DNA of 64,000 bases, taken from NCBI RefSeq assembly GCF_035599575.1, contig NZ_CP141179.1, positions 372,001 through 436,000 of the forward strand, given 5' to 3'. The position numbers and the translations under genes were made by a program. The DNA is from Roseovarius sp. Pro17 (GTDB taxonomy: Bacteria; Pseudomonadota; Alphaproteobacteria; Rhodobacterales; Rhodobacteraceae). Below, in pieces: positions 7,778 through 20,454 of this stretch. Numbering within the stretch: position 1 is the first letter of the stretch; each line of letters begins with the position of its first letter. Below the pieces are notes generated by a model. That model was not told the origin of the DNA and ran no database searches. It saw only the letters and a list, made by a program, of their open reading frames with translations.

Positions 7778-7942
7778 GACCGTCATGAACCTTTAACCGT
7801 TCCTCCGACGCAAAGTGGCCGGCCTTTACGCCGCCGTTGACAGCAAAAAGGTTGTGAAAGCGCCATTCTTTTGCGGGAGGGGTGGAGGTGGTCATGCCAA
7901 GCCCGGTCTGGCCGATTGATAGGCTTGTGATAAGGTGGTCAT
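7713..7942 (-). CDS. Possible pair of coupled small ORFs
   Basis: On the reverse strand a 16-codon ORF (ATG at 7940-7942, behind AGGA at good spacing, encoding MTTLSQAYQSARPGLA) ends in an ATGA overlap with a 60-codon ORF (7895 to 7713, starting MTTSTPPAKEWRFHN). The first 39 residues of the second lie in the 275-bp gap, and the rest run antisense into the end of the glutathione transferase gene. No family is recognised. The SD and stop-start overlap favour translation, but a chance arrangement is possible. Confidence 0.25.
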
Positions 7943-8052
7943 GTTAGATCCTCTTTGCAGAAGGATATGCCTACGGTCGTGGCAGGCGCCTACTGATCGT
8001 CAACCCGTTCGACGTGCGATTGCGTGGATGAGAAAAGTCACAATCTCTATCA

Positions 8053-9201
8053 TTACTGCACCGGCACCCATTTCCCGCTGTCTAGAAAATGGCTGACCTG
8101 ATTTCGGTATGGTTCCGGTTCGATGTCACGTTCGGCCAGCCATTCGGGGTTGTAGTAGCTGCTACCATAGCGGTTCCCGTCGTCACAGATCACTGACACG
8201 ATGGAACCTTGTTCGCCCTGCGCCTGCATCTGTGCAGCGATCCAGCAGAGCCCATAAAAATTGGTCCCCGTAGAGGCGCCGACCCGACGAAACAGATGAT
8301 CTGACAGCGCCATCATTGCGCCAATGCTGGCGCTATCGCGCACCTTTAACATGTGGTCGATGACGCAGGGCAGAAACGACGGTTCAACCCGTGGCCGGCC
8401 AATCCCTTCGATAGCCGAGCCGACTTTGCCGGTCAAAGCACAATCGTCGCTAAGGTAGTTGTCATAAAATACTGAGTTTTCCGGGTCGACGACGCACAGC
8501 TGCGTGTCATATCCACGATATCGGATAAACCGGCCTATGGTTGCCGAGGTGCCGCCTGTCCCGGCACTCATGACGACCCAGTTTGGCGTCGGGTGCGGTT
8601 CCTGCGACATCTGAGTAAAGATGCTTTCGGCGATGTTGTTGTTGCTGCGCCAGTCTGTCGCGCGCTCGGCATAGGTAAACTGATCGAGATAGTACCCGCC
8701 GGTTTCCTCGGCAATTTGCCGGGCGGCTTCGTAAACTTGCGCCGGGTGATCGACAAAATGAGTGCGCCCGCCGTAACGGGCGACCGCCTCGATCTTGCTT
8801 GCCGAGGTTGAGCCCGGCATGACGGCGACGAAATCGAGCCCCAGCTGGCGCGCAAAATACGCCTCGGACACGGCGGTCGATCCCGATGACGCCTCGACCA
8901 GCGTGGTGCGCGGACCAATATGGCCGTTGCACAACCCATACAGAATCAGCGAGCGCGCCAGACGATGTTTCAGGCTGCCGGTCGGATGCGTGCTTTCGTC
9001 CTTGAGGTAGATTTCAATACCCAAAAGAGCAGGCAGAGATAGCCGGATTAAATGCGTATCCGCGGAACGATGCGCGTCGCGGTTCAACAGCGCAATAGCA
9101 TCACGCACCCATCGCCGCGCTTCATCCTCGCGTGGACCCAGCCCGCCATACCCGAAACAACGCCCGGTTGTTTCACTTCTTTCAGGTTTGTCTATCATCA
9201 T
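8053..9201 (-). CDS. PLP-dependent cysteine synthase/desulfhydrase-like protein
   Basis: A fold-type II PLP enzyme of the cysteine synthase superfamily, 382 residues. The PLP lysine is Lys78 in GSLKHRL, followed by the substrate loop ASSGSTAVSEAY (104-115) and the phosphate-binding GTGGT at 214-218. Sequence features such as GSAIEGIGRPRVEPSF and the C-terminal CDDGNRYGSSYYNPEW fit the Cds1-type L-cysteine desulfhydrases (cysteine to pyruvate, H2S and ammonia) better than CysK, which lacks this tail. A role in cysteine breakdown or sulfide production is likely but substrate is inferred. The start has only a weak GAAAG. It is monocistronic here. Confidence 0.75.
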   Translation of the reverse strand: MMIDKPERSETTGRCFGYGGLGPREDEARRWVRDAIALLNRDAHRSADTHLIRLSLPALLGIEIYLKDESTHPTGSLKHRLARSLILYGLCNGHIGPRTTLVEASSGSTAVSEAYFARQLGLDFVAVMPGSTSASKIEAVARYGGRTHFVDHPAQVYEAARQIAEETGGYYLDQFTYAERATDWRSNNNIAESIFTQMSQEPHPTPNWVVMSAGTGGTSATIGRFIRYRGYDTQLCVVDPENSVFYDNYLSDDCALTGKVGSAIEGIGRPRVEPSFLPCVIDHMLKVRDSASIGAMMALSDHLFRRVGASTGTNFYGLCWIAAQMQAQGEQGSIVSVICDDGNRYGSSYYNPEWLAERDIEPEPYRNQVSHFLDSGKWVPVQ

Positions 9202-9728
9202 GTGACTTTATATCTTTCGCTAGGCGGAAACAGCCAGAAACGACGCTGCTTTTAAAGCAAGGTCCGCCATCACTGGCGACGATAGACCATGACTCGCACT
9301 ATAATGTTGCATCGTTGAGGCTTGGCGCGCGGCCGCGAGCCGTGGACTGGACCATAACACAGAAGGGATATGCTACTCGGTCAATGAAAGACCGAACCCT
9401 GAACGGAACTAGCTCAAGGATCAGGACTCTCAGGGGAGCCGATCAATAGCGAAGTCGTCCTGCAACCGGAAGCTATCGCAGTACTGGCCTGCTCCGTTGA
9501 CACGTTTATTGCGCTAGATCATACTGATCTGCACAGTTGGAGAGCGAGTTGTACTGATCGGTGAGCATTTGCACGATAACTCATAATGTTCCCATGTTAT
9601 CGAAAACCGAAAAGTAATACTTGGTCTCTCTCGCTTAGGCGTTCGGACATATCGTTGGATCGCCTTCGCCAAAAAGTGCAACCTGCTGCTAAGTATGGTG
9701 AAATAGCACTATCAACCGGGAGAAATAC
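9202..9728. other. Intergenic gap, no gene recognised
   Basis: A 527-bp divergent gap between the desulfhydrase-like gene and the TAXI operon. No ORF with family resemblance or RNA gene is seen in it. It must contain both promoters, but I could not single out convincing -35/-10 pairs. The AT-richer 120 bp nearest the TAXI gene are the likely site of its promoter. Confidence 0.4.
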
Positions 9729-10685
9729 GTGAACATATTCAAACAAATAGCCTTTGTCGGCGCGATGATAGCTGGAACCGGAGCGCAAGCTCAGGAAGAG
9801 TTCATCACGATCGGGACTGGCGGGCAAACTGGCGTCTACTTCGTCGTAGGACAGTCGATCTGTCGTTTGGTGAACCGCACCACGGCAGAGACAAATCTGA
9901 AATGCACGGCCCCGTCGACGGGTGGCTCCATCGCGAACATCAACGCCATCATGGCGGGTGACATGACGATGGGCGTCGCGCAGTCCGACTGGCAGTACCA
10001 CGCCTACAACGGCACATCTGACTTCGAAGGCAACAAGTTCGACAAGGAACGCGCTGTCTTTTCAGTCCATTCTGAGCCGTTCACTGTGATTGCCCGGGCC
10101 GACGCTGGCATCGCCGAGTTTGCCGACCTGAAGGGCAAGCGCGTCAACATCGGCAATCCAGGTTCCGGCCAATATGCGACGATGCAAGTCGTCATGGAGG
10201 CGCTGGGCTGGACGATGGACGACTTCGCGCTGGCGTCAGAGCTGAAGCCAGCCGAACAGGCCGCAGCTTTGGGCGACAACAAGGTCGACGCGATCATCTA
10301 TACGGTCGGCCACCCGAACGGATCTGTTCAAGAAGCAGCCTCGACAGTTGAGACGGTCCTTGTTCCTGTCACCGGACCAGAGATCGATGCGTTGATCGCT
10401 GACAACCCCTACTATGCCGCCGCCACCATTCCGGGCGGTATGTATGAAGGGTCGCCAGATGACACCCAAACGTTCGGTGTGAAGGCGACGTTCGTGACCT
10501 CGGCCGATGTGGACGATGAGACGGTCTATCAAGTGGTCAAGGCCGTGTTCGATAACTTTGATCGGTTCAAGAAACTTCACCCGGCCTTTGGTAATCTGAC
10601 ACAAGAAGAAATGATCAAGGACGGCTTGTCGGCGCCGCTGCATCCGGGTGCAGAGCGTTACTACAAAGAGATGGGCTGGATGTAA
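9729..10685 (+). CDS. TAXI-family TRAP transporter solute-binding protein
   Basis: Periplasmic receptor of a TRAP transporter. The 318-residue protein starts at GTG behind GGGAG and has a signal peptide (IAFVGAMIAGTGAQAQ, cut near residue 21). The mature start EEFITIGTGGQTGVYF is the hallmark of the TAXI (TRAP-associated extracytoplasmic immunogenic) family, as are TGGSIANINAIMAGD and the C-terminal LHPGAERYYKEMGWM. TAXI receptors are known for glutamate/2-oxoglutarate-like acids, but the ligand cannot be read from sequence. It is followed after a strong intercistronic hairpin by its fused permease, then UspA and an aminotransferase. Confidence 0.92.
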   Translation: MNIFKQIAFVGAMIAGTGAQAQEEFITIGTGGQTGVYFVVGQSICRLVNRTTAETNLKCTAPSTGGSIANINAIMAGDMTMGVAQSDWQYHAYNGTSDFEGNKFDKERAVFSVHSEPFTVIARADAGIAEFADLKGKRVNIGNPGSGQYATMQVVMEALGWTMDDFALASELKPAEQAAALGDNKVDAIIYTVGHPNGSVQEAASTVETVLVPVTGPEIDALIADNPYYAAATIPGGMYEGSPDDTQTFGVKATFVTSADVDDETVYQVVKAVFDNFDRFKKLHPAFGNLTQEEMIKDGLSAPLHPGAERYYKEMGWM

Positions 10686-10705
10686 TTTCCGCCTGATTGA
10701 CACCG

Positions 10706-10729
10706 GTGGCAGCCTACCAAGGCTGCCAC
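10706..10729 (+). terminator. Intercistronic hairpin after the binding-protein gene
   Basis: GTGGCAGCC pairs perfectly with GGCTGCCAC around TACCAA, with no T-tract after it. Such hairpins behind binding-protein genes commonly stabilise the upstream mRNA or partly terminate, giving more receptor than permease. Confidence 0.6.
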
Positions 10730-10817
10730 TGCCAGGGAGATTACCCAGATAGAGCCGACCCGACGATAATTACCAAAATTTTCTTACCCGCCCTGCGCGG
10801 GTTACCGGGGGACAGAC

Positions 10818-13589
<2,772 letters not shown>

Positions 13590-13600
13590 GGAGAGACACG

Positions 13601-14032
13601 ATGTTCAACACGGTTCTTCTGACCATTGACCTAAATGCCAAAGCATCATGGGAAAAGGCGCTGCCTGCGGCCATCGAACTGGTTCGCACATCTGGCGGCA
13701 AGTTGCATATCATGTCGGTCGTGCCTGACATGGGCACGCCATTGGTCGATGGGTTCTTTCCGCCCGATTACGAGAAACTGGCCATTGAAGCAGCCAGCAA
13801 AGCGCTCGACAAACTGGTCCAGGAACACGTCCCCAGCGATATAAGCGTCAAGCAGCATCTGGCATTCGGCAAAATCCACCGCAAGGTCCTGCGCGTGATC
13901 GAAGAGATCCCTTGCGATCTGGTGGTCATGGCCTCGCACAAACCCGATCGCGTGCGCGAGTTTCTGGTGGGATCGAATGCCGACCGTATTGTGCGCCGCT
14001 CACCGGTCTCTGTGCTTGTCGTCAGGTCGTAG
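13601..14032 (+). CDS. Universal stress protein, UspA family
   Basis: A 143-residue single-domain UspA protein. The first strand (FNTVLLTIDLN), the HIMSVVPD strand and the C-terminal nucleotide loop GSNADRIVRRSPVSVLVV, close to the G-x2-G-x9-G(S/T) ATP site, are present, although the first glycine positions are not a perfect match. It lies 11 nt behind the TRAP permease. UspA partners of TRAP systems, such as TeaD beside the ectoine transporter, bind ATP and tune uptake, so a transporter-regulating role is a reasonable inference. Confidence 0.85.
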   Translation: MFNTVLLTIDLNAKASWEKALPAAIELVRTSGGKLHIMSVVPDMGTPLVDGFFPPDYEKLAIEAASKALDKLVQEHVPSDISVKQHLAFGKIHRKVLRVIEEIPCDLVVMASHKPDRVREFLVGSNADRIVRRSPVSVLVVRS

Positions 14033-14037
14033 ATCGC

Positions 14038-15366
14038 ATGAGCGGGCATATCTTTGGACGATCAACCAAGGGCACCCTACCTACAGCAGTAGCCGGCGAT
14101 GGATGCTACCTGATCGACGCCGAGGGCAAGCGGTATCTGGACGGGTCCGGCGGGGCAGCCGTGTCATGCCTCGGCCATTCTAACGCCGCTGTGCGGGCGG
14201 CACTTCATGCCCAGATCGACCAACTTGCCTTTGCGCATACCGGTTTTTTCACCTCGGAACCCGCCGAACGGTTGGCAGACCGTTTGGTGGCAAACGCGCC
14301 GGATGGCATTGACCGGGTGTATCTGGTTTCAGGTGGGTCAGAGGCTGTCGAGGCCGCGATCAAGCTGGCACGCCAGTATTTTCTGGAAATCGGCGAACCC
14401 GACCGGCACCGCGTTATCGCACGCAGGCAAAGCTATCACGGCAATACTCTGGGCGCGCTTGCCGCCGGTGGCAACGCATGGCGCCGCGCGCAATTCGCGC
14501 CGCTGCTGGCGGACACGACCCATATCAGCCCTTGCTATGAATACCGCGATCGTCGTGACGACGAAACGCCCGAGGCCTATGGCCTGCGGGTCGCGAACGA
14601 ACTTGAGACCGAGATACTGCGATTGGGACCCGACACCGTTATGGCTTTCATCGCCGAGCCTGTGGTCGGGGCGACCAGCGGTGCCGTGCCTGCCGTACCG
14701 GGATACCTTCGCCGTATCCGCGAGATTTGTGACCGCTACGGCGTGCTGTTGATCCTTGACGAGGTGATGTGCGGCATGGGGCGCACCGGCCATCTGTTCG
14801 CCTGCCTCGAAGACGGGGTCGCGCCAGACATGATCACAATCGCAAAGGGTCTAGGCGCTGGGTATCAGCCGATAGGGGCCTTGTTAACCACGGCAGCTGT
14901 CTATGATGCTATCGCGTCCGGTACAGGCTTTTTCCAACACGGGCATACTTACATGGGGCATGCGCTTGCCGCGACCGCCGCCAACGCTGTGCTCGACGAG
15001 ATACTTGAGGGGGGCCTGTTAGAACGGGTCCAGACACAGGGACAGAAACTCGACTCCGCGCTGCGATCTGCGCTGGGTCAGCACGCCCATGTCGGTGATA
15101 TCCGTGGGCGTGGTCTGTTCCGCGGGATCGAACTGGTCGCCGACCGCACGAGCAAAGAGCCGTTCGATCCAAGCCGCAGCATCGCTGCGCGGATCAAGAA
15201 TGAGGCTTTTGCCGCCGGTCTGATCTGTTACCCGATGTCCGGCACAATCGACGGGCAACGGGGCGATCATGTTTTGCTTGCTCCGCCCTTTATCATCTCA
15301 GACGACCAAATCGACGAGCTGATCGACAAGCTTTCGGGCGCGATAGATCGGGCAATCGCGGCTTAG
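14038..15366 (+). CDS. Class III PLP-dependent aminotransferase
   Basis: A 442-residue fold-type I aminotransferase of class III (ornithine/omega-amino acid type). Seen features are VSGGSEAVEAAIKLARQY (PLP phosphate loop), RRQSYHGNTLGALAA, ILDEVMCGMGRTGHLFACL (PLP-ring Asp) and the Schiff-base lysine in TIAKGLGAGYQPIGALL. The ATG at 14038 fits the family's usual start and lies 5 nt after the UspA stop, so it is in the TAXI-TRAP operon. The imported substrate or its product is probably an amino donor or oxo-acid for this enzyme. Specificity cannot be assigned. Confidence 0.85.
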   Translation: MSGHIFGRSTKGTLPTAVAGDGCYLIDAEGKRYLDGSGGAAVSCLGHSNAAVRAALHAQIDQLAFAHTGFFTSEPAERLADRLVANAPDGIDRVYLVSGGSEAVEAAIKLARQYFLEIGEPDRHRVIARRQSYHGNTLGALAAGGNAWRRAQFAPLLADTTHISPCYEYRDRRDDETPEAYGLRVANELETEILRLGPDTVMAFIAEPVVGATSGAVPAVPGYLRRIREICDRYGVLLILDEVMCGMGRTGHLFACLEDGVAPDMITIAKGLGAGYQPIGALLTTAAVYDAIASGTGFFQHGHTYMGHALAATAANAVLDEILEGGLLERVQTQGQKLDSALRSALGQHAHVGDIRGRGLFRGIELVADRTSKEPFDPSRSIAARIKNEAFAAGLICYPMSGTIDGQRGDHVLLAPPFIISDDQIDELIDKLSGAIDRAIAA

Positions 15367-15908
15367 TACCAGCCACATCGGTAAAAGGGTCGAAACCGGC
15401 TGTTGCGAACGGTTTCTGTGCGATGGCCGCAGTCGCAGCCGGATCGTCTATGGTCCCGCGCAGTTTAAACTGTTGGAGGTTTCGCGTAGTGCGTTTATGC
15501 GGTCGCAGAATATAGCCGCGCTCGATGTTTGTGCTCGACCGGTCGTTGTCGATCCTACTGCTGACCCGCCTTTTGCCGCATCGTTTCCGAACGAAATCCG
15601 GACTTGAGGACGCCTCGATTGTGCCGTCATAAAAGCCAAGCCCGATAGTGAGCAACGTCAGCGGCATTTCCCGTTGGACGTTCTGCGTGCCGGGGTGTCG
15701 AGGAGTCCGAAGCTCAGCATGCTCGACAGAAGCCTGCGCGCCCCATGCTGCCCGAAAAGGTCAATCGCAATCATGATCGCGGACCACTGAGCACAACATG
15801 GATCACCGCCTGCACGTCGAGCAGAGTGGCGAATTCGACGCCGCCACCTCTTGCCGCCCCCTGCACATATCCGCTACCTCAACGGAACCTATTCCAGAGG
15901 CCTTCATC
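15367..15908. other. Intergenic gap, no gene recognised
   Basis: A 542-bp stretch between the aminotransferase and benE. All frames contain short open stretches, but none resembles a known family or carries a good start. The composition stays GC-rich, so it may be a decayed gene. No terminator hairpin with a T-tract was found directly behind the aminotransferase. Confidence 0.35.
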
Positions 15909-17063
15909 ATGCGCATGTCCGTCATAATCTCGGCCCTCGTCGCCGTCCTTGTCGGATTCGGCGGATCGGTTGCGATCATCCTGTCAGCCGCCGATGCACT
16001 GGGCGCGACCGAAGGGCAAAAGGCTACGTGGATAACCGTTCTGTGCCTGTCGATGCTGGCGACTACCGCGATACTCAGCATCCGCCACCGCTTGCCGATC
16101 GTCACCGCATGGTCAACGCCCGGCGCGGCAGTCTTGGCAGGGGTCTCGGCCACGTCGATGGAGGTTGCGACCGGCGCATTTATCCTCGCCGCGCTCATGC
16201 TGATCGCGACCGGCCTCATCCCGGCGCTGGAGCGTGCCGTTGCGCGCATACCTGGCGAAGTGGCGTCGGCCATGCTGGCGGGCGTCCTCTTTGCCTTCGT
16301 CGCGCAGGCGGCGCTGGTGATACCCGGGGCCGAGGCATTGGTACTGCCGCTACTTGCGCTCTTTTTCGTGGTCCGGGCCTTCTCGCCGATCTGGGCTGTG
16401 CTCGCGGTCTTGGCGCTGGGCGTGCTGTTGGCGATCATATTGGGGATGGCGGACCCCGTCTGGCAGGGCGGACTGCCGCCGATGCAGCCCATCGTGCCCG
16501 AATTCAGCGCAGGCGCGGCGTTGGGCATCGCGCTGCCGCTATACCTGGTCACCATGGCCTCGCAGAACCTGCCGGGCTTTGCTGTCTTGCGCGCGTCTGG
16601 CTACCCGGTGCCGGGCCGCTCGATCCTGACCGTCACGGGCATCGCGTCGCTGATCAGTGCACCATGGGGCGCACACAGCACCAATCTGGCGGCGATCACC
16701 GCGTCGATCTGTACCGGCCCCGACGCGCATCCCGACCCGGCCAAACGCTGGCTTTGCGGGCCGGTCTATGCACTGGGCTATGGCGCGATCGCGCTGGTGG
16801 CGATGCCGCTGGTTCTGCTCTTTGCCAGCTTTCCGCCTGCTTTGATCGCGGTGGTCGCTGGGGTGGCGCTGCTGGGGCCGTTCATCGGATCGCTCAGTGG
16901 GGCCCTGAGCAGCGGCGCCCACGGCGCGCCTGCTGCCGTTACATTCGTCGTCACGGCCTCCGGCCTTAGCCTGATGGGTATAGGCGCGGCGTTCTGGGGG
17001 CTTGTCGCTGGGCTGGCGCTGGTGGGGGTCGAGGCGGCGCGCGCACGGCTGAGGCGGGCCTGA
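15909..17063 (+). CDS. benE: BenE-type benzoate/H+ symporter family protein
   Basis: An inner-membrane carrier of the BenE family, 384 residues from the ATG of MRMSVIIS; the open frame extends 37 codons upstream, but the upstream residues are not hydrophobic and BenE proteins begin near here. Family signs are RHRLPIVTAWSTPGAAVLAG near residues 60-80, ALPLYLVTMASQNLPGFAVLR, and SAPWGAHSTNLAAITASIC. About eleven membrane segments are apparent. The classic substrate is benzoate, but no benzoate catabolic genes lie nearby, so the true substrate is open. Confidence 0.85.
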   Translation: MRMSVIISALVAVLVGFGGSVAIILSAADALGATEGQKATWITVLCLSMLATTAILSIRHRLPIVTAWSTPGAAVLAGVSATSMEVATGAFILAALMLIATGLIPALERAVARIPGEVASAMLAGVLFAFVAQAALVIPGAEALVLPLLALFFVVRAFSPIWAVLAVLALGVLLAIILGMADPVWQGGLPPMQPIVPEFSAGAALGIALPLYLVTMASQNLPGFAVLRASGYPVPGRSILTVTGIASLISAPWGAHSTNLAAITASICTGPDAHPDPAKRWLCGPVYALGYGAIALVAMPLVLLFASFPPALIAVVAGVALLGPFIGSLSGALSSGAHGAPAAVTFVVTASGLSLMGIGAAFWGLVAGLALVGVEAARARLRRA

Positions 17064-17173
17064 CGCGTGCCCAAGACTCTGCTTGCGCACCGCTGCCTGC
17101 GCCCATAGAACGACCGTGATTTTGACCGCTGCGGACGCCTCCGCGGCCCGATTGCAATGGATAAGGACGAACA

Positions 17174-18508
17174 ATGCAGGTCACCGAGACCCAGAACGAA
17201 GGCCTCAAGCGCGCCTATAAAATGCTTCTGACCGCTCAGGAGCTGGACGCCAAGGTTATGAACAAGCTGAAAGAAGCGCAGCCCGAAGTTGAGATGAAGG
17301 GCTTTCGCAAGGGCAAAGTGCCCCTCGCGCTGATGAAAAAGAACTTTGGCCAGCGCGTCTTGGGCGAAGCCATGCAAGAGGCTGTCGATGAGGCCATGAA
17401 GGGCCATTTCGAGGAAAAGGGTGTGCGCCCCGCCGCCGAGCCAGCGATGAAGATGACCAACGAAGATTGGAAAGAGGGCGACGACGTCGAGGTCGAAATG
17501 TCCTACGAGGCACTGCCCGAAGTCCCCGATCTGGACCTCAGCAAGATCAAGCTTGAGCGCCTGAAGGTCGTCCCCGATGATGCCGCCGTCGATGAGGCGC
17601 TGACCAATCTGGCGTCCTCCGCGCAGGATTTCGACGACCGCAAGAAGGGCTCCAAAGCCAAAGATGGCGATCAGATCACGATGGATTTCGTCGGTAAGGT
17701 CGACGGCGAGGCGTTTGAGGGTGGCACGGCCGAGGATTATCCCTTGGTGCTGGGCTCCAACAGCTTTATCCCCGGTTTTGAGGAGCAGCTGGTTGGTGTG
17801 AAGGCCGATGAGGAAAAAGACGTCACCGTCAGTTTCCCCGAGGACTATCAGGCTGAGCATCTGGCCGGCAAAGAGGCTGTCTTTTCCTGCACCATCAAGG
17901 CCGTAAAGGCCCCCAAGGATGCCGAGATCAACGATGAGCTGGCCACCAAGTTCGGCGCCGAGGATCTGGATGCCCTCAAGGGTCAAATTCGCGAGCGCCT
18001 CGAGGCCGAGTATGCCGGCGCAGCCCGCGCGGTAATGAAGCGCGCGATGCTGGACGAGTTGGACAAAATGGTCAGCTTTGAGTTGCCCCCCTCGATGGTC
18101 GAGCAGGAAGCCAAGCAGATCGCGCATCAGCTGTGGCATGACGACAATCCCGACGTGCAAGGCCACGATCACCCCGAGATCGAAACCACGGACGAGCATA
18201 ACAAGTTGGCTGAGCGCCGCGTGCGCTTGGGCCTTTTGCTGGCCGAACTGGGCCAGCGCGCCGAAGTTCAGGTGACCGATCAGGAGATGACGCAAGCCAT
18301 CATGGAGCAGGCCCGCCAGTATCCTGGGCAAGAGCGTCAGTTCTTTGAGTATATCCAGCAGAACCAGCAGATGCAGCAGCAGATGCGCGCGCCGCTGTTG
18401 GAGGACAAGGTTATCGACTACATCGCCGAGCAGGCGAATGTGAGCGAGAAAGAGGTCACCAAGGACGATCTGCAAAAAGAGATCGAAAAGCTGGACGACG
18501 AGGCCTGA
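17174..18508 (+). CDS. tig: Trigger factor chaperone
   Basis: Ribosome-associated chaperone and peptidyl-prolyl isomerase that shields nascent chains. The 444-residue protein has the ribosome-binding signature GFRKGKVP near residues 40-47, an FKBP-type domain at about 155-240 ([32 protein letters not shown]), and a long helical C-terminal domain with acidic, lysine-rich ends. The start is preceded by AAGGAC. It is followed by a strong terminator. In many bacteria clpP/clpX follow tig; here metG lies convergent instead. Confidence 0.96.
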   Translation: MQVTETQNEGLKRAYKMLLTAQELDAKVMNKLKEAQPEVEMKGFRKGKVPLALMKKNFGQRVLGEAMQEAVDEAMKGHFEEKGVRPAAEPAMKMTNEDWKEGDDVEVEMSYEALPEVPDLDLSKIKLERLKVVPDDAAVDEALTNLASSAQDFDDRKKGSKAKDGDQITMDFVGKVDGEAFEGGTAEDYPLVLGSNSFIPGFEEQLVGVKADEEKDVTVSFPEDYQAEHLAGKEAVFSCTIKAVKAPKDAEINDELATKFGAEDLDALKGQIRERLEAEYAGAARAVMKRAMLDELDKMVSFELPPSMVEQEAKQIAHQLWHDDNPDVQGHDHPEIETTDEHNKLAERRVRLGLLLAELGQRAEVQVTDQEMTQAIMEQARQYPGQERQFFEYIQQNQQMQQQMRAPLLEDKVIDYIAEQANVSEKEVTKDDLQKEIEKLDDEA

Positions 18509-18536
18509 TTTAGCCGCGCGTCAGTTTTTGAGAATC

Positions 18537-18568
18537 AAAAAGAGCGGGCCAAAAGGTCCGCTCTTTTT
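18537..18568. terminator. Bidirectional terminator between tig and metG
   Basis: GAGCGGGCC (18542-18550) pairs with GGTCCGCTC (18555-18563) around AAAA, flanked by AAAAA on the left and TTTTT on the right. It can terminate tig from the left and metG from the right. Confidence 0.85.
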
Positions 18569-18619
18569 CGTTGGTGTCAGGAATGTTTGTGCCGCTGATA
18601 TCGTCCGGCTTGGGTGGCG

Positions 18620-20338
18620 CTACTCGCGGACGCCCGAAAACCGCGCCTGCCAATCTTCGCGCTGCTCATCCGTGATCTTGGCAAACGCTACCTCCGGCAC
18701 GGTAAACGCGTGGCCGGGCTTCAGGGCTGCCAACGCCGCCGGCACATCATCCGGCCAGCTGTCGTCATCCGTCTGCATCGCTGCCAGCATGTCCGCCGCC
18801 GCATCCGGCACAAACGGCGCACTCAGCACCGCGTAGAGCCGCACGAGGTTCAGCGCGAGGCGGATCTGCGCCGCTGCCTTGTGGGGGTCGGTTTTGAAGG
18901 TTGTCCAAGGGGCGACCGACTGCAGATATTCGTTACCCGCGACCCAAATCCCGCGCAGTTCGGCGGCGGATTTGCGGATCTCCATCGCCTCCATATGTGC
19001 CTCATAGGCGCGCACGCGAGCGGTGACGCTCTCGATCAGGGCCTGTTCATCGGGTCCGAACTCACCCGCCTCCGGCACAGCCTCGCCGAACTTTGAGCGG
19101 CAGAATTTGGTCACGCGGCTGACGAAATTGCCCAGGACATCGGCCAGATCCTTGTTCACCGAGGTCTGGAAATTTTCCCACGTGAATTCGGAATCGCTGG
19201 ATTCGGGCGCATGGCTCAGCAGCCACCAGCGCCAGTAATCCGGCGGTAGGATGTCCAGCGCCTGATCCATAAACACGCCGCGCCCCTGCGATGTGCTGAA
19301 CTGGCCGCCATCGTAATTCAGGTAGTTGAACGATTTGATGTAATCGACCAGCTTCCACGGCTCACCCGAGCCGAGGATCGTCGCCGGAAAGCTAAGTGTA
19401 TGAAACGGAACGTTATCCTTTCCCATGAACTGGGTATATTGCACGTTATCCGCGCCCATATCGGTGCGCCACCAGCGCTGCCATGCGGCATCATCCAGCC
19501 CATGCGCCTCGGCCCATTCACCGGCGCAGGCGATATACTCTATCGGCGCGTCGAACCAGACGTAGAACACCTTGCCCTCCATCCCGGGCCAAGGCTGATC
19601 ACCGCGTTTGACCGGAATTCCCCAGTCGAGATCACGGGTGATGCCGCGATCCTGCAGGCCATCGCCATCGTTCAGCCACTTGCGCGCTATTGAGGTGGTC
19701 AGGATGGGCCAGTTGTCCTTGCTGTCGATCCAGTCGTTCAGCTGGCCGCGCATCCCCGCCTGCATTAGATACAGATGCTTGGTCTCGCGCACTTCCAGAT
19801 CGGTCGAGCCTGAAATGGCGCTGCGCGGCTCTATCAGATCGGTGGGGTCCAACTGTTTGGTGCAGTTCTCGCATTGATCACCGCGCGCCTTGTCGTAACC
19901 ACAGTTGGGGCAGGTGCCCTCGATGTAGCGGTCGGGCAAAAATCGGCCATCGGCGTTGGAGTAAACCTGACTCTCGCTTACCTCGCGGATCAAATCATTG
20001 TCCGCCAGTTTGCCCGCAAAATGCTGCGTCAGCGTATGGTTCTGCGGGCTGGAAGAGCGCCCGAAATGATCGAAACTCAGGCGAAAGCCGCGTGCGATTT
20101 CGGCCTGCACGCGATGCATCTCGGCGCAATATTCAGCGACGGGTTTGCCAGCCTTCTTGGCCGCCAGCTCGGCGGGGGTGCCATGCTCGTCCGTGGCGCA
20201 CAGAAACATCACCTCGTGGCCACGCGCCCGCTGATAGCGCGCATATAGATCGGCAGGCAGCTGGCTACCCACCAGATTGCCCAGATGCTTGATCCCGTTG
20301 ATATAGGGAATCGCCGATGTGATCAGATGCCTTGCCAT
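18620..20338 (-). CDS. metG: Methionyl-tRNA synthetase
   Basis: Charges tRNA-Met. The 572-residue protein has the class I first motif in [12 protein letters not shown] (residues 10-21, HLGN standing for HIGH), the zinc knuckle [17 protein letters not shown] near 143-159, and the second motif in the variant form FSTSQGRG around 345, where KMSKS is expected. The FSTSQ form is common to this subgroup of MetG, and the enzyme lacks the C-terminal tRNA-binding domain of longer MetG proteins. It converges on tig across the shared terminator, and is the single copy visible here. Confidence 0.95.
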   Translation of the reverse strand: MARHLITSAIPYINGIKHLGNLVGSQLPADLYARYQRARGHEVMFLCATDEHGTPAELAAKKAGKPVAEYCAEMHRVQAEIARGFRLSFDHFGRSSSPQNHTLTQHFAGKLADNDLIREVSESQVYSNADGRFLPDRYIEGTCPNCGYDKARGDQCENCTKQLDPTDLIEPRSAISGSTDLEVRETKHLYLMQAGMRGQLNDWIDSKDNWPILTTSIARKWLNDGDGLQDRGITRDLDWGIPVKRGDQPWPGMEGKVFYVWFDAPIEYIACAGEWAEAHGLDDAAWQRWWRTDMGADNVQYTQFMGKDNVPFHTLSFPATILGSGEPWKLVDYIKSFNYLNYDGGQFSTSQGRGVFMDQALDILPPDYWRWWLLSHAPESSDSEFTWENFQTSVNKDLADVLGNFVSRVTKFCRSKFGEAVPEAGEFGPDEQALIESVTARVRAYEAHMEAMEIRKSAAELRGIWVAGNEYLQSVAPWTTFKTDPHKAAAQIRLALNLVRLYAVLSAPFVPDAAADMLAAMQTDDDSWPDDVPAALAALKPGHAFTVPEVAFAKITDEQREDWQARFSGVRE

Positions 20339-20454
20339 ATTGCGGGTGTCCTCGGTTTTCTTATTGCGCCCGCTTTAGCGCAAGCAAGGCTGTGTTGCCA
20401 GAGGATCAGAGGCCCGAGGATGAAGGCCCAGAGGATCAGGGTGATCGCGGCGTC

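Noticed and set aside
16778..18475. 565-codon open frame on the reverse strand over tig
   Set aside because: Antisense shadow of benE and trigger factor, produced by strong third-position GC bias.
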